Numbered from the stretch's first letter, positions 1 through 9,478 are shown. The stretch: 64,000 nt of DNA from Candidatus Anammoxibacter sp. (GCA_021777105.1 JAIQZQ010000063.1:58884-122883); one strand, 5' to 3'. Notes: a model not told the origin generated them from the sequence alone. Numbers and translations are program-made.

Positions 1-1271
1 TCGGCTGTTGCTAACGCTTTAAGACCTATATCCGCTATTATCGCCTGCTGTTTTATACGCGCAACGAGATGTTTTTCGCTTAATTTCAAATCTGCGATTG
101 TCTGTTCAATTCTGGATCTGGCATCAACTATACTTTCAGTCATTTTATTAAAACTTATTGCCAAAATACCTATTTCATCTTTTGATTCAACTTTAGCCCT
201 TAATGTTAAATCGCCGTGGGCAATTTTGGCTGTAATATCAGATAATTCTTTTACAGGTCTGGTTAATGATTTTGCGTACAACAGTGATATTACAGTTGCA
301 ATGACAAAAAAGATAGATGTAGTGAGAAGAACCGTTATTTTTAAATGGTTAACCGGGGCGTAAGCCTCTGAAACGTCAATTTTTGCAACCAGGCCCCAAT
401 TAAAAGTTTCGATGTGCCGCCAGGCCGCTATAATATCTTTGCCACGGTAATCGATTGAGATATCGGCCCCATTCCTGCCCTGCACGGCTTCCATCATTGG
501 GAATGCGCTTCTGACTCCAAATAGAGCCTTTCTTTTTAAAGCTGAATCTTTATCGTGGCGAAGAACATTTAAAAATAGCGCGCCGTCTGTTATTTTCTTG
601 CCGATCAAAGTCTCGCCTGTCTTGCCCAAACCTGTTGTATCCTGGATATATTTAAAAATATAGTCCATATCAAGCTCAAGGGCAATAACTCCTGTAAAAT
701 ATCCTTTAAAATTGTAGACCGGCGCGGTAATCAACATTCCATAAGTATAATCTTTCAATTCGCTTACATAAATATCAGAAAAAAAGACGCCTTTTTTGCC
801 TTGTTCAAACGCTTTTTTTCCTTCAACTCCGGTAAGATAAGAGTCTAAATCAATTTTCTCATGCAGTTCATTCGCAGAATACACGACCTTTCCTTCAGGA
901 CTAACCAACATGAAATCCACATAACACCCATTAACGTTTGGAAATGTTTTTATCTGGTCATCAAGCATCTTCTTGGCTTTTATATAGGCAAGATTAGCTC
1001 TATCTGTTGCAAGCATGGTTATGATAGGGAAATTCGTCTTTACATTATAATAATCCTGAATTATTTTAATATCGCTGGATCGTTCGCGAAAAAATGTGTT
1101 TATCCAGTCTGCTTTTAGTATAGCAATATGAGTTAAACTTGTAATTTGGGAGCTTTTTATAGACTTTTCAGCTACATTAAATCCAATAAAACTTACAATT
1201 AAAGTAGACAGTGTTACTACAAAAACAAATATAATGCTAAGTTTTGTCCCTATTCTTAGGTTTTTAAACAT
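1..1271 (-). CDS. Membrane sensor protein, dCache-HAMP, C-terminus beyond window edge (partial)
   Basis: I translated this by hand from the ATG at 1271; the frame stays open for about 423 codons to the window edge. It starts MFKNLRIGTKLSIIF with a first membrane segment at about residues 8-30. A large periplasmic region follows and contains the dCache-like motif DTTGLGKTGET. A second membrane segment lies at about 310-334, then a HAMP domain at about 335-381 (SLTRPVKEL ... DEIGILAISFNKM). The visible end, IKQQAIIADIGLKALA, resembles the start of a GAF domain, so the missing part is probably GAF plus a kinase, GGDEF or similar output. The family senses small extracellular ligands and signals inward through HAMP. 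The ligand and output domain cannot be seen. Its periplasmic part resembles that of the protein at 7854-9257. Confidence 0.85.
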   Translation of the reverse strand, partial: MFKNLRIGTKLSIIFVFVVTLSTLIVSFIGFNVAEKSIKSSQITSLTHIAILKADWINTFFRERSSDIKIIQDYYNVKTNFPIITMLATDRANLAYIKAKKMLDDQIKTFPNVNGCYVDFMLVSPEGKVVYSANELHEKIDLDSYLTGVEGKKAFEQGKKGVFFSDIYVSELKDYTYGMLITAPVYNFKGYFTGVIALELDMDYIFKYIQDTTGLGKTGETLIGKKITDGALFLNVLRHDKDSALKRKALFGVRSAFPMMEAVQGRNGADISIDYRGKDIIAAWRHIETFNWGLVAKIDVSEAYAPVNHLKITVLLTTSIFFVIATVISLLYAKSLTRPVKELSDITAKIAHGDLTLRAKVESKDEIGILAISFNKMTESIVDARSRIEQTIADLKLSEKHLVARIKQQAIIADIGLKALATA

Positions 1272-1437
1272 GCAGTTATAATCTTTCAAAAATATTAGCA
1301 GTAAGCCGTATAAGGAAAAATATAATAATTAAAAGTTGGATCTGGATTTTATAAGCGCTAGTATAATTTAAAGTCTTTTATTTCTCCACTCAAAATAAAG
1401 CTCACAAAAAATATAATTAAACCATATAATTAAACCA

Positions 1438-2085
1438 ATGAACGCTTATAAAATAAAGATATGTAAAAGAGAAAATGGTTGCCGAAATGCTGTTTATAAA
1501 GAATCTGAAATAGTTGATGATATTGTTTCCGTTTTTGAAGGTACGAACTACACTGATTTTATAAAAGGGGAGATTAAAGGCTCTATTAAAAGTCATCATC
1601 AGTTTAAAGTCACAATATCATGTTGCCCTAATAGTTGCCCAATGCCGCAAATTGTTGATTTAGGGATTGTGGCGGCAAGTACTGTAATGGTTTCTAATGA
1701 ACGATGTTCTAATTGCAAATTGTGTATTGCAACATGCCTGGAACACGCAATTGTGGTTGATGAGATAAACGGGCCGGATATTATGCGTGACAGGTGTGTA
1801 TATTGCGCAAAATGCGCTGATAAATGCCCGACAGGAACAATAACTGTAAAAGAGAATGGGTTTCGCGTTATGGTTGGAGGAAAACTTGGTCGGCATGCCC
1901 GCCTTGCATCAGAATTGCCGGGTATTTTTTCAAAACAAGAGGCGTTAAAAATTGTTGAAAATAGCGTGGAATATTTTAAAGAGCATTATTCCAGGGCAAA
2001 ACGGTTTGCGGATCTTTTTTCCATTTATAGTGAAAATGAAATTTTTAAAAGGATAGTTCCTGTTAACCACAAATCTTCAATTTAG
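1438..2085 (+). CDS. Small dissimilatory-sulfite-reductase-like protein with ferredoxin domain
   Basis: A 215-residue protein that combines half of a siroheme/4Fe-4S sulfite-nitrite reductase fold with a two-cluster ferredoxin. Cys9 and Cys15 form C-x5-C, and Cys63 and Cys67 form C-x3-C inside CCPNSC. Together they give the C-x5-C...C-x3-C pattern that binds the coupled siroheme-4Fe-4S centre in sulfite reductases. Two ferredoxin motifs follow (CSNCKLCIATC and CVYCAKCADKCP) at about residues 92-130. It is far shorter than DsrA, DsrB or AsrC (300-430 residues) and resembles the small Dsr-like proteins known mainly from methanogens and other anaerobes. It has no Dsr or Asr partners in the window, so its electron donor and substrate are unknown. 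The ATG start has no obvious Shine-Dalgarno sequence. Confidence 0.75.
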   Translation: MNAYKIKICKRENGCRNAVYKESEIVDDIVSVFEGTNYTDFIKGEIKGSIKSHHQFKVTISCCPNSCPMPQIVDLGIVAASTVMVSNERCSNCKLCIATCLEHAIVVDEINGPDIMRDRCVYCAKCADKCPTGTITVKENGFRVMVGGKLGRHARLASELPGIFSKQEALKIVENSVEYFKEHYSRAKRFADLFSIYSENEIFKRIVPVNHKSSI

Positions 2086-2099
2086 GATAAAAAGCGATT

Positions 2100-2335
2100 A
2101 AAACCGAAAAAATACGAGAACCAGTGGCAAAAAACAAAAGCGTATAAACCACAGATTACACCGATTTCACAGATTAAAAAGCGAAAAGATAGGAAAAGCA
2201 AGGGCAAGAGCATGCACCCACAGATTTCACAGATTAAAAAACACACTAAAGAAGAGCAAAAATCAATAGGATAGGAAAAGCAAGGGCATAGACCACATAG
2301 AACAATGATGATACCGATTTTTCCGCTGCAATAAT
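2100..2335. repeat. Short direct repeats in the gap between convergent genes
   Basis: The gap between the ferredoxin protein and the convergent receiver protein has no gene. It holds two copies of a cacagatttcacagattaa-type unit, each followed within about 20-80 bases by a near-copy of ataggaaaagcaagggca. The pattern looks like decayed direct repeats with no coding pattern. A role in termination cannot be claimed, since I see no GC-rich hairpin with a T run. Confidence 0.45.
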
Positions 2336-2370
2336 GTTAAATTTTGTAGAGAGGGGAGTTGTAACCGGCA

Positions 2371-3840
2371 TCAAACATTCAATTCCGGATAATTTTTTTT
2401 CGCGCATTCAGGGCAGAACGTATGTGTAAAATCAGTTTCTGAATGTTCATGCAAATAAGTTTCAACCTCGTCCCAATATCCTTTGTCATTGCGTATTTTT
2501 TTGCAAAAACAACAAATGGGGAGGAGGTTTTTTAATGTTTTTACATTTTCAAGGGCTTTTGTCAGTTCGCCTATAAGCTTTTCACGTTCAGTCAGCAATG
2601 CGTCTTTTTCTCTTAAAGATGATTTTAGTTCGCATGTGCGTTCTTCAACCGTTTCTTCCAACTTATCTCTGGCATTTAATAAGTCGCTCTCTGTCTGTTT
2701 AAGCCTGGTAATATCTTCCCCTACTTTGATGAAGTGGGTAATTTCGCCCGCAGCATTTGTTACCGCTGAAATTGAAGCTGATTCCCAGTACAGCTCCCCG
2801 TTCTTTTTCATGTTTTGCAATTCGCCGTGCCATTCTTTGCCGGACGTAACAGTCGTCCATAATTGCTTGTATACTTCATCTGTTTGTTTTCCTGATTTTA
2901 AGACGCGCGGAGTTTTGCCGGTAAGTTCCACAGGGGAATAACCTGTTAATTGAGCGAATTTTGGGTTGACATATTCAATAACTCCAGTGGTGTCGGTTAT
3001 CATGACAACTCCTGGGCTCTGCTCAAGCGCTCTATGCAGCATACGAATATGTTCATCCTTGTGTTTAGCGGAGCTAATGTCGCGAATAATACCGCTAAAA
3101 AATCTCTCATCGCCTGTTTTCCATGTGCCAAGGGAGAGTTCTAACGGGAAATCATTGCCGCCTCGCTTCTTGCCGCATAACTCAACGGTTTTACCTATAT
3201 TACCTGATTTTTCAGATAAAAATGACTGTTCAACGTTTTTGCCATAAGAATCTCTACAGCGCTCCGGCATTAAGGATGTGACGGGTTTGCCCAATATCGA
3301 TTCTTCATCATGTCCAAATATCTTTTGAGCGCTGCTGTTCCACGAAACAATCTCGCCTTTGCTATTGGCGGCAATAATTGCGTCGGTGGCGGTCTGTGTT
3401 AAAGAACGGTATTTGATTTCCGATTCCCGCAGCTCCTGCTGCGTCTGTTTTAACTCAATAATATGCCTCACCATTCCCCTAAGCACATGAACATTGTAAG
3501 GTTTACTGAGAAAAGAGGAGACTCCTAAATTGAAACATTTTTGTATCTCTTGATCATAACCGTGCCCTGTTAATACAATTACCGAGTATGGATCGGCATA
3601 TATCAGCTTTATATGCTCAAGGAATTCAATGCCGTCCATGCCCGGCATTTTTATATCAAGGATAATCAATATAGGACGTTCTTTCTTTAATATCTCTAAT
3701 CCCTGTTTGCCGTTAGAGGCAGAAAATATTTTATAATTTTCATTATCCAGATCGGCCTGGATGGATTCAATTATTATGGATTCATCATCTATAACCAAAA
3801 TTTTGTTGTTTGATTGTTGCTGACTTGATGTTTCTTCCAC
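2371..3840 (-). CDS. Receiver-PAS-PAS signalling protein with C-terminal Cys module
   Basis: A 489-residue cytoplasmic signalling protein. A receiver domain covers about residues 13-130, with acidic pocket DDE and phospho-acceptor Asp62 in LIILDIKMPGMDG. Two PAS domains follow at about 145-260 (TATDAIIAANSKGEIVSWN) and 270-385 (GVVMITDTTGVIEYVN), each with the PAC-like end typical of PAS folds. A coiled-coil stretch at about 385-440 leads to a compact Cys-rich end, LPICCFCKKIR ... FTHTFCPECAKK. There is no histidine-kinase, GGDEF or DNA-binding domain, so the Cys module is the only candidate output. The same module ends two other proteins in this window (40701-41279 and 44910-46433). The gene stands alone, convergent with the ferredoxin gene. 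Confidence 0.85.
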   Translation of the reverse strand: MEETSSQQQSNNKILVIDDESIIIESIQADLDNENYKIFSASNGKQGLEILKKERPILIILDIKMPGMDGIEFLEHIKLIYADPYSVIVLTGHGYDQEIQKCFNLGVSSFLSKPYNVHVLRGMVRHIIELKQTQQELRESEIKYRSLTQTATDAIIAANSKGEIVSWNSSAQKIFGHDEESILGKPVTSLMPERCRDSYGKNVEQSFLSEKSGNIGKTVELCGKKRGGNDFPLELSLGTWKTGDERFFSGIIRDISSAKHKDEHIRMLHRALEQSPGVVMITDTTGVIEYVNPKFAQLTGYSPVELTGKTPRVLKSGKQTDEVYKQLWTTVTSGKEWHGELQNMKKNGELYWESASISAVTNAAGEITHFIKVGEDITRLKQTESDLLNARDKLEETVEERTCELKSSLREKDALLTEREKLIGELTKALENVKTLKNLLPICCFCKKIRNDKGYWDEVETYLHEHSETDFTHTFCPECAKKNYPELNV

Positions 3841-4468
3841 TTTATTATCCTTTCTATTTTGATTATAAAATCGATCGATTTAGCATTTTATAAATAATGG
3901 TTTAACAGATGTTGGCAAGCGATTTAAAGGTTTTTTTTAATAGTGAGGTTAATATTGAGAGTGTTAAGTTTAATTGTTATCTCAAGGCAAAAACATTTAG
4001 AAGCAGTCTGCAAGACTGCTCCAGATTTTAACTTTTTGCCTTGATCTTATTTTAGCTTTTGATCTTTTATTAGCGCTTATTAGTGAAAATTAGTGGTTAA
4101 TTCGCTTTTGCTTTTTCGGTTTATCCGGCTTAGGGTTAGGAAATGAGGTGTTTAAAATAGCTCAATTTAGGAATTGCATAAATTCTCACATAAAGGGCCT
4201 TTTTGCCGTCGTGCGGAGATATCAGATATGATGCAATCTATGAAAATATAAGGTGTTATGAAGAATCTCCATGCCCCTCTCCGCTCATAACGCAAAAATT
4301 TAACAGGGGGTCAATTTTTCCTTGCCTCAATTGCCGCATATTTATACAATTCTTAATCTTTTCGTCTGTTTATCAGTATTTTTTGAGGTTTTTCGGCTAA
4401 AATTTAACAAATTAATTTAAAATGTTGTAGTTTTCATTTTCCGGTTGTAAAAAAAGGTTTAAGTTTTA
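3841..4468. other. Long non-coding gap with one hairpin repeat
   Basis: These 628 bases separate divergent genes and hold no convincing ORF. At about 4001-4024 there is a hairpin of the form agcagtc...gactgct followed by cc. A related hairpin, ggagcaatc...gattgctcc, appears at about 6093-6120, and a degenerate one near 6182-6206, so this is a small dispersed palindrome family. Both flanking genes must have their promoters here, but I cannot point to them with confidence. Confidence 0.4.
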
Positions 4469-6049
4469 ATGAGAAAATATTTTGTCGTTGCTTATGTAAT
4501 AATTGGATTGCTGGTTTTTTTAGTTATCGGCGCCAAATTTGATATAAAGGGGCTGGGGGCGTTAAAAGTTTTAAGGACGTCGTTGCGTATAGGTTCGGCT
4601 CCGGACCTGGATGACGGATTTGGATGGTTAAACACAAATCGGCCATTGCGGTTAGGGGATTTAAAGGGAAAGGTTGTATTGCTGGACTTCTGGACTTATT
4701 GTAGCGTCAACTGTATGCACACTTTGGAAGAGGTTAAAAAGCTTGAGGCTAAATATGCGGATCACCTTGTTGTTATAGGGGTGCACAGCGGTAAGTTTAT
4801 TAATGAAAGCGACACGGAGAATATCAGGCAGGCAATATTAAAGCGGGGGATTAGGCACCCGGTTGTAAATGACGCGCGATTTTCCATTTGGCATAAATAC
4901 AACGTCACTGCCTGGCCCACTCTTGTGCTGATAAATCCTGAAGGTTTTGTGGCGGGCTATTATAAAGGAGAGGGCAATTATGATGAGGTTGATAAAAAGG
5001 TCTCTGAATTAATAACTGAGTTTGAGGAAAAAGGCCTGTTGGAGGGCAAGAGGTTGTTGTTTGATTTGGAGTCAATTGAAAAGCCGGCCGGGCCGCTTCT
5101 GTTTCCAGGCAAAGCGCTTGCGGACGAGGAGTCAAACAGATTGTTTATTGCGGATACCAATCATAACAGGATAGTTATAACCGATCTGGAAGGAAAATTG
5201 ATCTCTATTGCTGGCAGCGGGGCTAAGGGAAATAGCGACGGCAAATTTTCAGCCGCCGGCTTTAACAGCCCTCAAGGCATGGCGTATAAAGATAACGTCC
5301 TTTACGTTGCTGATTCCGGCAATCACCTTATCCGAAAGCTTGACCTTAATGGCCTGACCGTGGAGACTGTTGCCGGAAACGGCAAACAGGCCGATCACGA
5401 CGCAAACGGGGGAGAAGGGGTTAACTGCGCCCTTAATTCCCCCTGGGATTTAACTATTGCGGGCAATAAACTATATATTGCGATGGCGGGATTTCACCAA
5501 ATATGGGCTATGGATTTGGCAACCGGCGTGTTGGCGCCTTTTGCGGGCAACAAACAGCAGGCGATAGTTGATGGGCCTCTTCTTTCAAGCTCATTGGCGC
5601 AACCAAGCGGAATAGCAACTGACGGCAAGAAGCTGTACATTGCCGATAGCGAAGTAAGCTCAATTCGTTCGGCGGATTTAGACCCTAACGGCGTGGTTGA
5701 ATCAATGATCGGCCAGGCATTGTTTATGTTTGGCGATGTAGACGGCAAAACAGGCCAGGCGCGGCTTCAACACCCAACCGGCATTGCCAGCAGCGGCGAT
5801 CTTATCTACATTGCGGACACTTTTAACCATAAGATTAAGGTCTTAAATTTGCGCGATCAAACATGCAAAACCCTTTTAGGCACAGGCAAACCCGGAAATG
5901 CCGGCGGGAAAAATTCTGAGTTTTATGAACCCGGCGGCGTGACAATAGCAAAAGGCAAATTGTATATTGCCGACACTAACAACCACGTCATAAAGGTCGC
6001 TGACATTGAGACCGGTGAGGTTGCAATATTAAGTATTGCCGGTTTATAG
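4469..6049 (+). CDS. Thioredoxin-like / NHL-repeat protein (NHLRC2-type)
   Basis: A 526-residue protein with an N-terminal membrane anchor or uncleaved signal (residues 5-22, strongly hydrophobic). A thioredoxin/TlpA-like domain at about 45-170 follows, then NHL beta-propeller repeats at about 210-520. The propeller shows recurring RLFIADTNHNRI / LYVADSGNHLIRKL / IYIADTFNHKIKVL motifs. The redox pair is Cys78 and Cys82 in FWTYCSVNC, a C-x3-C spacing as in NHLRC2-type proteins rather than the usual C-x2-C. The TlpA-like half suggests a periplasmic or envelope thiol-disulfide role. The NHL propeller probably binds a protein or ligand. The substrate is not known. It stands alone, with miaB 214 bases downstream. 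Confidence 0.85.
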   Translation: MRKYFVVAYVIIGLLVFLVIGAKFDIKGLGALKVLRTSLRIGSAPDLDDGFGWLNTNRPLRLGDLKGKVVLLDFWTYCSVNCMHTLEEVKKLEAKYADHLVVIGVHSGKFINESDTENIRQAILKRGIRHPVVNDARFSIWHKYNVTAWPTLVLINPEGFVAGYYKGEGNYDEVDKKVSELITEFEEKGLLEGKRLLFDLESIEKPAGPLLFPGKALADEESNRLFIADTNHNRIVITDLEGKLISIAGSGAKGNSDGKFSAAGFNSPQGMAYKDNVLYVADSGNHLIRKLDLNGLTVETVAGNGKQADHDANGGEGVNCALNSPWDLTIAGNKLYIAMAGFHQIWAMDLATGVLAPFAGNKQQAIVDGPLLSSSLAQPSGIATDGKKLYIADSEVSSIRSADLDPNGVVESMIGQALFMFGDVDGKTGQARLQHPTGIASSGDLIYIADTFNHKIKVLNLRDQTCKTLLGTGKPGNAGGKNSEFYEPGGVTIAKGKLYIADTNNHVIKVADIETGEVAILSIAGL

Positions 6050-6210
6050 TCAAACAAATCAGGTTTTCGAAAAATAATATTTATGTATCCCAGCTGGAGC
6101 AATCCAGCAGATTGCTCCAAAACGTTTTAAAACCATTTGCGCTTCCTGAAAACGTTGCGTTTTATGCGATCAAGAAACATTTGGAGCCGTCTACAAGACT
6201 AGTCCAGGAA
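6045..6210. repeat. Dispersed repeats downstream of the NHL gene
   Basis: From about 6045 to 6085, overlapping the NHL gene stop codon, lies a roughly 40-base sequence starting tatagtcaaacaaatcagg. It recurs with about two differences at 40477-40517, upstream of a hybrid kinase. It is followed by a perfect 9-bp-stem hairpin, ggagcaatc...gattgctcc, at about 6093-6120, and a degenerate relative near 6182-6206. These look like mobile or structural intergenic repeats. Confidence 0.5.
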
Positions 6211-6263
6211 AAGTTTAAAAAAACTCTTCAATTTTAAATTGATTAATAATAACTATTTCATAT

Positions 6264-7679
6264 ATGACTTCAATTATAGAAAATAAATTTTTTATACAAA
6301 CTTTCGGTTGCCAGATGAACAAGCTTGATTCAGAACTTGCGGCCGGGCTTTTGATTGAGAACGGTTATAAACAGGCCGCCAACATCGGCGAGGCAAACAT
6401 AATCTTATATTATACATGCAGCGTCCGCGAACACGCAGAGCATAAAGTTTATTCCCATATCGGAAGCCTTAAGGCCAGAAAATTAAAGGAGCCGGGACTG
6501 ATCATAGGGGTTTTGGGCTGTATGGCGCAAAAAGACGGCAAAAAGATTTTTAAAATAACTCCGCATGTGAGCTTGGTATGCGGCACAAAGATGTTTCATA
6601 AATTGCCTGAAATTCTCAAATCAGTTATTGATGGGGAAGAGAAGGTCATTGCCGTTAATGAAGATGAGGAATTTAATATTACAAGGACGGATATGTCTCG
6701 TGGCGATAAGTTTCAGGCATTTGTTTCAATTATGCGAGGTTGTGACAACTATTGTTCATATTGCATTGTGCCTTATGTGCGCGGCAGGGAGATATCCAGG
6801 GATGTTGACGATATTGTGAATGAAGTCGCGATGTTGGCCAAAAACGGATGCAAAGAGGTCACGCTTTTGGGTCAAAACGTCAATTCGTACGGCAAAAGCA
6901 TTGGGAAAGGTGTGGATTTTGCGGTTTTGTTGAACGCTTTGGGCGAAGTTGGCGCAATTGAACGCATTCGGTTTCTTACTTCGCATCCAAAAGATATGTC
7001 AAGGGGCATCTTAGAGGCTATGTTAAACAATTCCAAAATATGTAAATATTTACATTTGCCTGCGCAATCCGGCTCTGATAGAATATTAAAAAATATGAAC
7101 CGGAAATATACAAGCGGCTATTACAGGGACCTGATAAAGCTTGCCCGCGATATTATGCCGGCGGTGGCGATTAGCAGCGATTTTATAGTTGGATTTCCAG
7201 GAGAAGGCAGCGACGATTTCCAAGAAACTGTAAAACTTGTTGAAGATGTCAGGTTCTTTAACTGTTTTATATTTAAGTATTCGCCGCGATCAGGCACACA
7301 AGCTTATAAATTAAATGACGATGTGCCTGAAAAAACAAAGAAGGAGAGAAATAAAATCCTGCTTGACCTGCAAGAAAACATAAGCAGAGATAATAACAGA
7401 ACGCAAATCGGCAAATGTTTTAATGTGTTTGTTGAGAAGTTAAACAAAAAGAATTTTACACATAATCAGGAAAACGGGGCAGCAAGCTCCAATGCCGGCA
7501 ATCTTTTCGGCAGAACTGAGTACAACCATATTATGGTATTTGACGGCAATGAAGACCAAATCGGGAAAATTGTCAAGGTTGAGGCTACCGGATCAACGGA
7601 TTTAACGCTGTTCGGCAGGCAATTGGAAGCTGAGGCAAACTCAACATTAACGGCGGCCGGCGTTGATTTGTCCGGTTAA
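6264..7679 (+). CDS. miaB: tRNA-2-methylthio-N6-dimethylallyladenosine synthase MiaB
   Basis: A 471-residue radical-SAM methylthiotransferase. It converts N6-(dimethylallyl)adenosine at position 37 of certain tRNAs to the 2-methylthio form. The N-terminal cluster ligands are Cys16 (TFGCQMNKLDSE), Cys52 (YYTCSVREHAEH) and Cys86 (VLGCMAQ). The radical-SAM triad is Cys160, Cys164 and Cys167 in GCDNYCSYCIVPYVRGRE. The C-terminal TRAM domain covers about residues 380-455. The GCQMN and CSVRE motifs favour MiaB over RimO or MtaB. Length is normal (about 440-470) plus a short extra tail. The TRAM region includes a roughly 15-residue insertion-like segment (about 405-425). It is monocistronic in appearance. 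Confidence 0.96.
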   Translation: MTSIIENKFFIQTFGCQMNKLDSELAAGLLIENGYKQAANIGEANIILYYTCSVREHAEHKVYSHIGSLKARKLKEPGLIIGVLGCMAQKDGKKIFKITPHVSLVCGTKMFHKLPEILKSVIDGEEKVIAVNEDEEFNITRTDMSRGDKFQAFVSIMRGCDNYCSYCIVPYVRGREISRDVDDIVNEVAMLAKNGCKEVTLLGQNVNSYGKSIGKGVDFAVLLNALGEVGAIERIRFLTSHPKDMSRGILEAMLNNSKICKYLHLPAQSGSDRILKNMNRKYTSGYYRDLIKLARDIMPAVAISSDFIVGFPGEGSDDFQETVKLVEDVRFFNCFIFKYSPRSGTQAYKLNDDVPEKTKKERNKILLDLQENISRDNNRTQIGKCFNVFVEKLNKKNFTHNQENGAASSNAGNLFGRTEYNHIMVFDGNEDQIGKIVKVEATGSTDLTLFGRQLEAEANSTLTAAGVDLSG

Positions 7680-7853
7680 GATTGGAGTCGCAAATCAGGC
7701 AACAAGGCCGTGTAACACAATAAACGCAGGTAAAATAGAGCGAAATATTACAGGATGAACGGACAAATATGCTTGCCGAGTTTATTTGGCCGGGCCTGGC
7801 CGGAGAAAATTAAAAATATTATCAATTTAGTTGTTATCTGAAAGGTTCTAAAA

Positions 7854-9257
7854 ATGAGGTATTTATTAAAACTGTTTTTAGCGATAGTGTTGGGCTATTT
7901 TGTCTTTTTCGGCATTATAGGCCCAAGCATTTATAGCAAGGCGATTAAAAGCCTTAAACAAGAAACAAGTAACCACCTTATAACAGTTAGAGAACTAAAA
8001 AAATTGGAGCTTGAGGAGTACTTTTTTGAACGCAGGGGGGACCTGATGGTTTTGTCTAAAGATCCCCTTGTGGTGGAAAGCTTGCCGCTATTTGTAAACG
8101 CGTTTAAAGAGAAGGGTTTAGGCAGCAAACAATATATTGACGCTGAAAAAGAGTTCGGCACTAAATTAACTTATTATACAAAGACATACGGGTATGAAGA
8201 CCTTTTTCTTGTAGATATAGACGGGAATATTGTTTTTTCAGCGGTAGATGAATCGTATTTGGGCATTAATCTGCTTGAAGTTGATTTTATTGATCCGATG
8301 ATACCTGATATCTTTATGCAAGGCAGGGAAAAAGTAGCTTTTTCAGATTATGTGTGGTTTGAGTTATTCAACGAACTTACATCGTTTGGAGCCGCGCCTA
8401 TCAGGGATAGACGCGGCGACGTTATGGGCGTTTTAATCTTTCACCTTGCCTTTAGGCAAATAAACGACATGATGTCAAAACGCCCCGGCTTGGGGAAAAC
8501 CGGCGAAACATATCTTGTAGGCGAGGACAAATTAATGAGGTCAAACTCGCGATTTGTCGAAGGCTCAACCGCTTATCAATTGCGTGTGGATACGGAAGGC
8601 GTCAGGGAAGCGATGAAAGGGCACGCCGGCGTTAGTATTATGAAAGATTATAGAGGGGCTTCGGTTATCAGCGCATACTCTCCGCTTAATGTCGAGCATT
8701 TTAATTGGGTAATACTTGCGGAAATTGACGTGGCTGAAGCTTTCAAAGCAATTTATAAGCTTAGACGATTTATGTACATAGTTTCAGGGTTAGTTTGCAT
8801 TGGCGTAGGCCTATACGGTTACTTGGCGTATCGCAAAGAGATGAAACTCCAGGAGGAAGAGGAGTGGGAGGAAGAGGGGTTATCTCCAGAAGAAATTGAG
8901 GCCAGGCAAGCTGCTTACGCCGCCGCAGAAGAAGAAGAGAAAAAGAAGAAGAAAAAGAAAAAGCTTAAAGTGAAGGTGAAGAAAGGCGAGAAAAAGCTTA
9001 AAAAGCCTGAGCCTGGAAAAGACGCAAAAAAAGAAAAAACAGATAAAGTTGTCAAAACTGAAAAACCGGCTGAAATTAAAGAGAAAAAAGTAGACACTTC
9101 CGGTAAAACGGAAAACGTCGCAAAATCAGTGGAAAGCAAAGATAAAAAAAATAGAAACCTGGATAAACCTGATAAAGCAAAGAACGCTGAAAAACCAGCC
9201 GAAAGCAAAGATGAAAAAGCCGGCGGGCATGATAAGCCGCCTGGTGAGAAAAAATAA
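7854..9257 (+). CDS. Cache-domain membrane protein with lysine-rich cytoplasmic tail
   Basis: A 467-residue protein preceded by a gaaagg Shine-Dalgarno. Residues 5-25 form the first membrane span. A dCache-like sensory region follows (DLFLVDIDGNIVFS and RPGLGKTGETYLVGEDKLMRS), then a second span at about 305-326 (YIVSGLVCIGVGLYGYLAY). After that comes only an acidic stretch (QEEEEWEEEGLSPEEIEARQ) and about 110 residues dominated by Lys, Glu, Pro and Ala. No HAMP, kinase, methyl-accepting or GGDEF domain is present, although the N-terminal half is built like that of chemoreceptors. The tail could be an ionic tether to nucleic acid, membrane or acidic proteins. It might also be a low-complexity remnant after loss of an output domain. 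The reverse strand of the tail gives a spurious Phe/Ser ORF. Confidence 0.8.
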   Translation: MRYLLKLFLAIVLGYFVFFGIIGPSIYSKAIKSLKQETSNHLITVRELKKLELEEYFFERRGDLMVLSKDPLVVESLPLFVNAFKEKGLGSKQYIDAEKEFGTKLTYYTKTYGYEDLFLVDIDGNIVFSAVDESYLGINLLEVDFIDPMIPDIFMQGREKVAFSDYVWFELFNELTSFGAAPIRDRRGDVMGVLIFHLAFRQINDMMSKRPGLGKTGETYLVGEDKLMRSNSRFVEGSTAYQLRVDTEGVREAMKGHAGVSIMKDYRGASVISAYSPLNVEHFNWVILAEIDVAEAFKAIYKLRRFMYIVSGLVCIGVGLYGYLAYRKEMKLQEEEEWEEEGLSPEEIEARQAAYAAAEEEEKKKKKKKKLKVKVKKGEKKLKKPEPGKDAKKEKTDKVVKTEKPAEIKEKKVDTSGKTENVAKSVESKDKKNRNLDKPDKAKNAEKPAESKDEKAGGHDKPPGEKK

Positions 9258-9269
9258 TCGCCGCAATAG

Positions 9270-9309
9270 TTCCGCGTGTATAGAAACAACACGTTCTTTA
9301 CACGCGGAA
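9270..9309. terminator. Perfect 11-bp-stem hairpin after the Cache gene
   Basis: An inverted repeat, ttccgcgtgta (9270-9280) and its exact complement (9299-9309), begins 13 bases after the stop codon of the Cache-Lys protein, with an 18-base loop. No T run follows, so it may act as an RNA-stabilising or weak terminator structure rather than a classical intrinsic terminator. Confidence 0.45.
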
Positions 9310-9478
9310 TCTCAAACTTAGAATGCGGGCGACACAACCTGGGGTATGGAAATTTAGTAGCGTATAGTTATCTGCTCTCCAATACTCCACCACTCCAATT
9401 GATCAGCTGCCCGTTAGGTCGTTGCGCTGAAGAGTCGTTTACTTGGTTTATTGAATTATTGGGTTGAATAGACACAGA

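Noticed and set aside
4203..4400. 65-codon plus-strand frame in the gap before the NHL gene
   Set aside because: No ribosome site, no family and random-looking sequence; probably chance.
8915..9337. 140-codon minus-strand frame rich in Phe and Ser
   Set aside because: Shadow of the lysine-rich tail of the Cache protein on the opposite strand.
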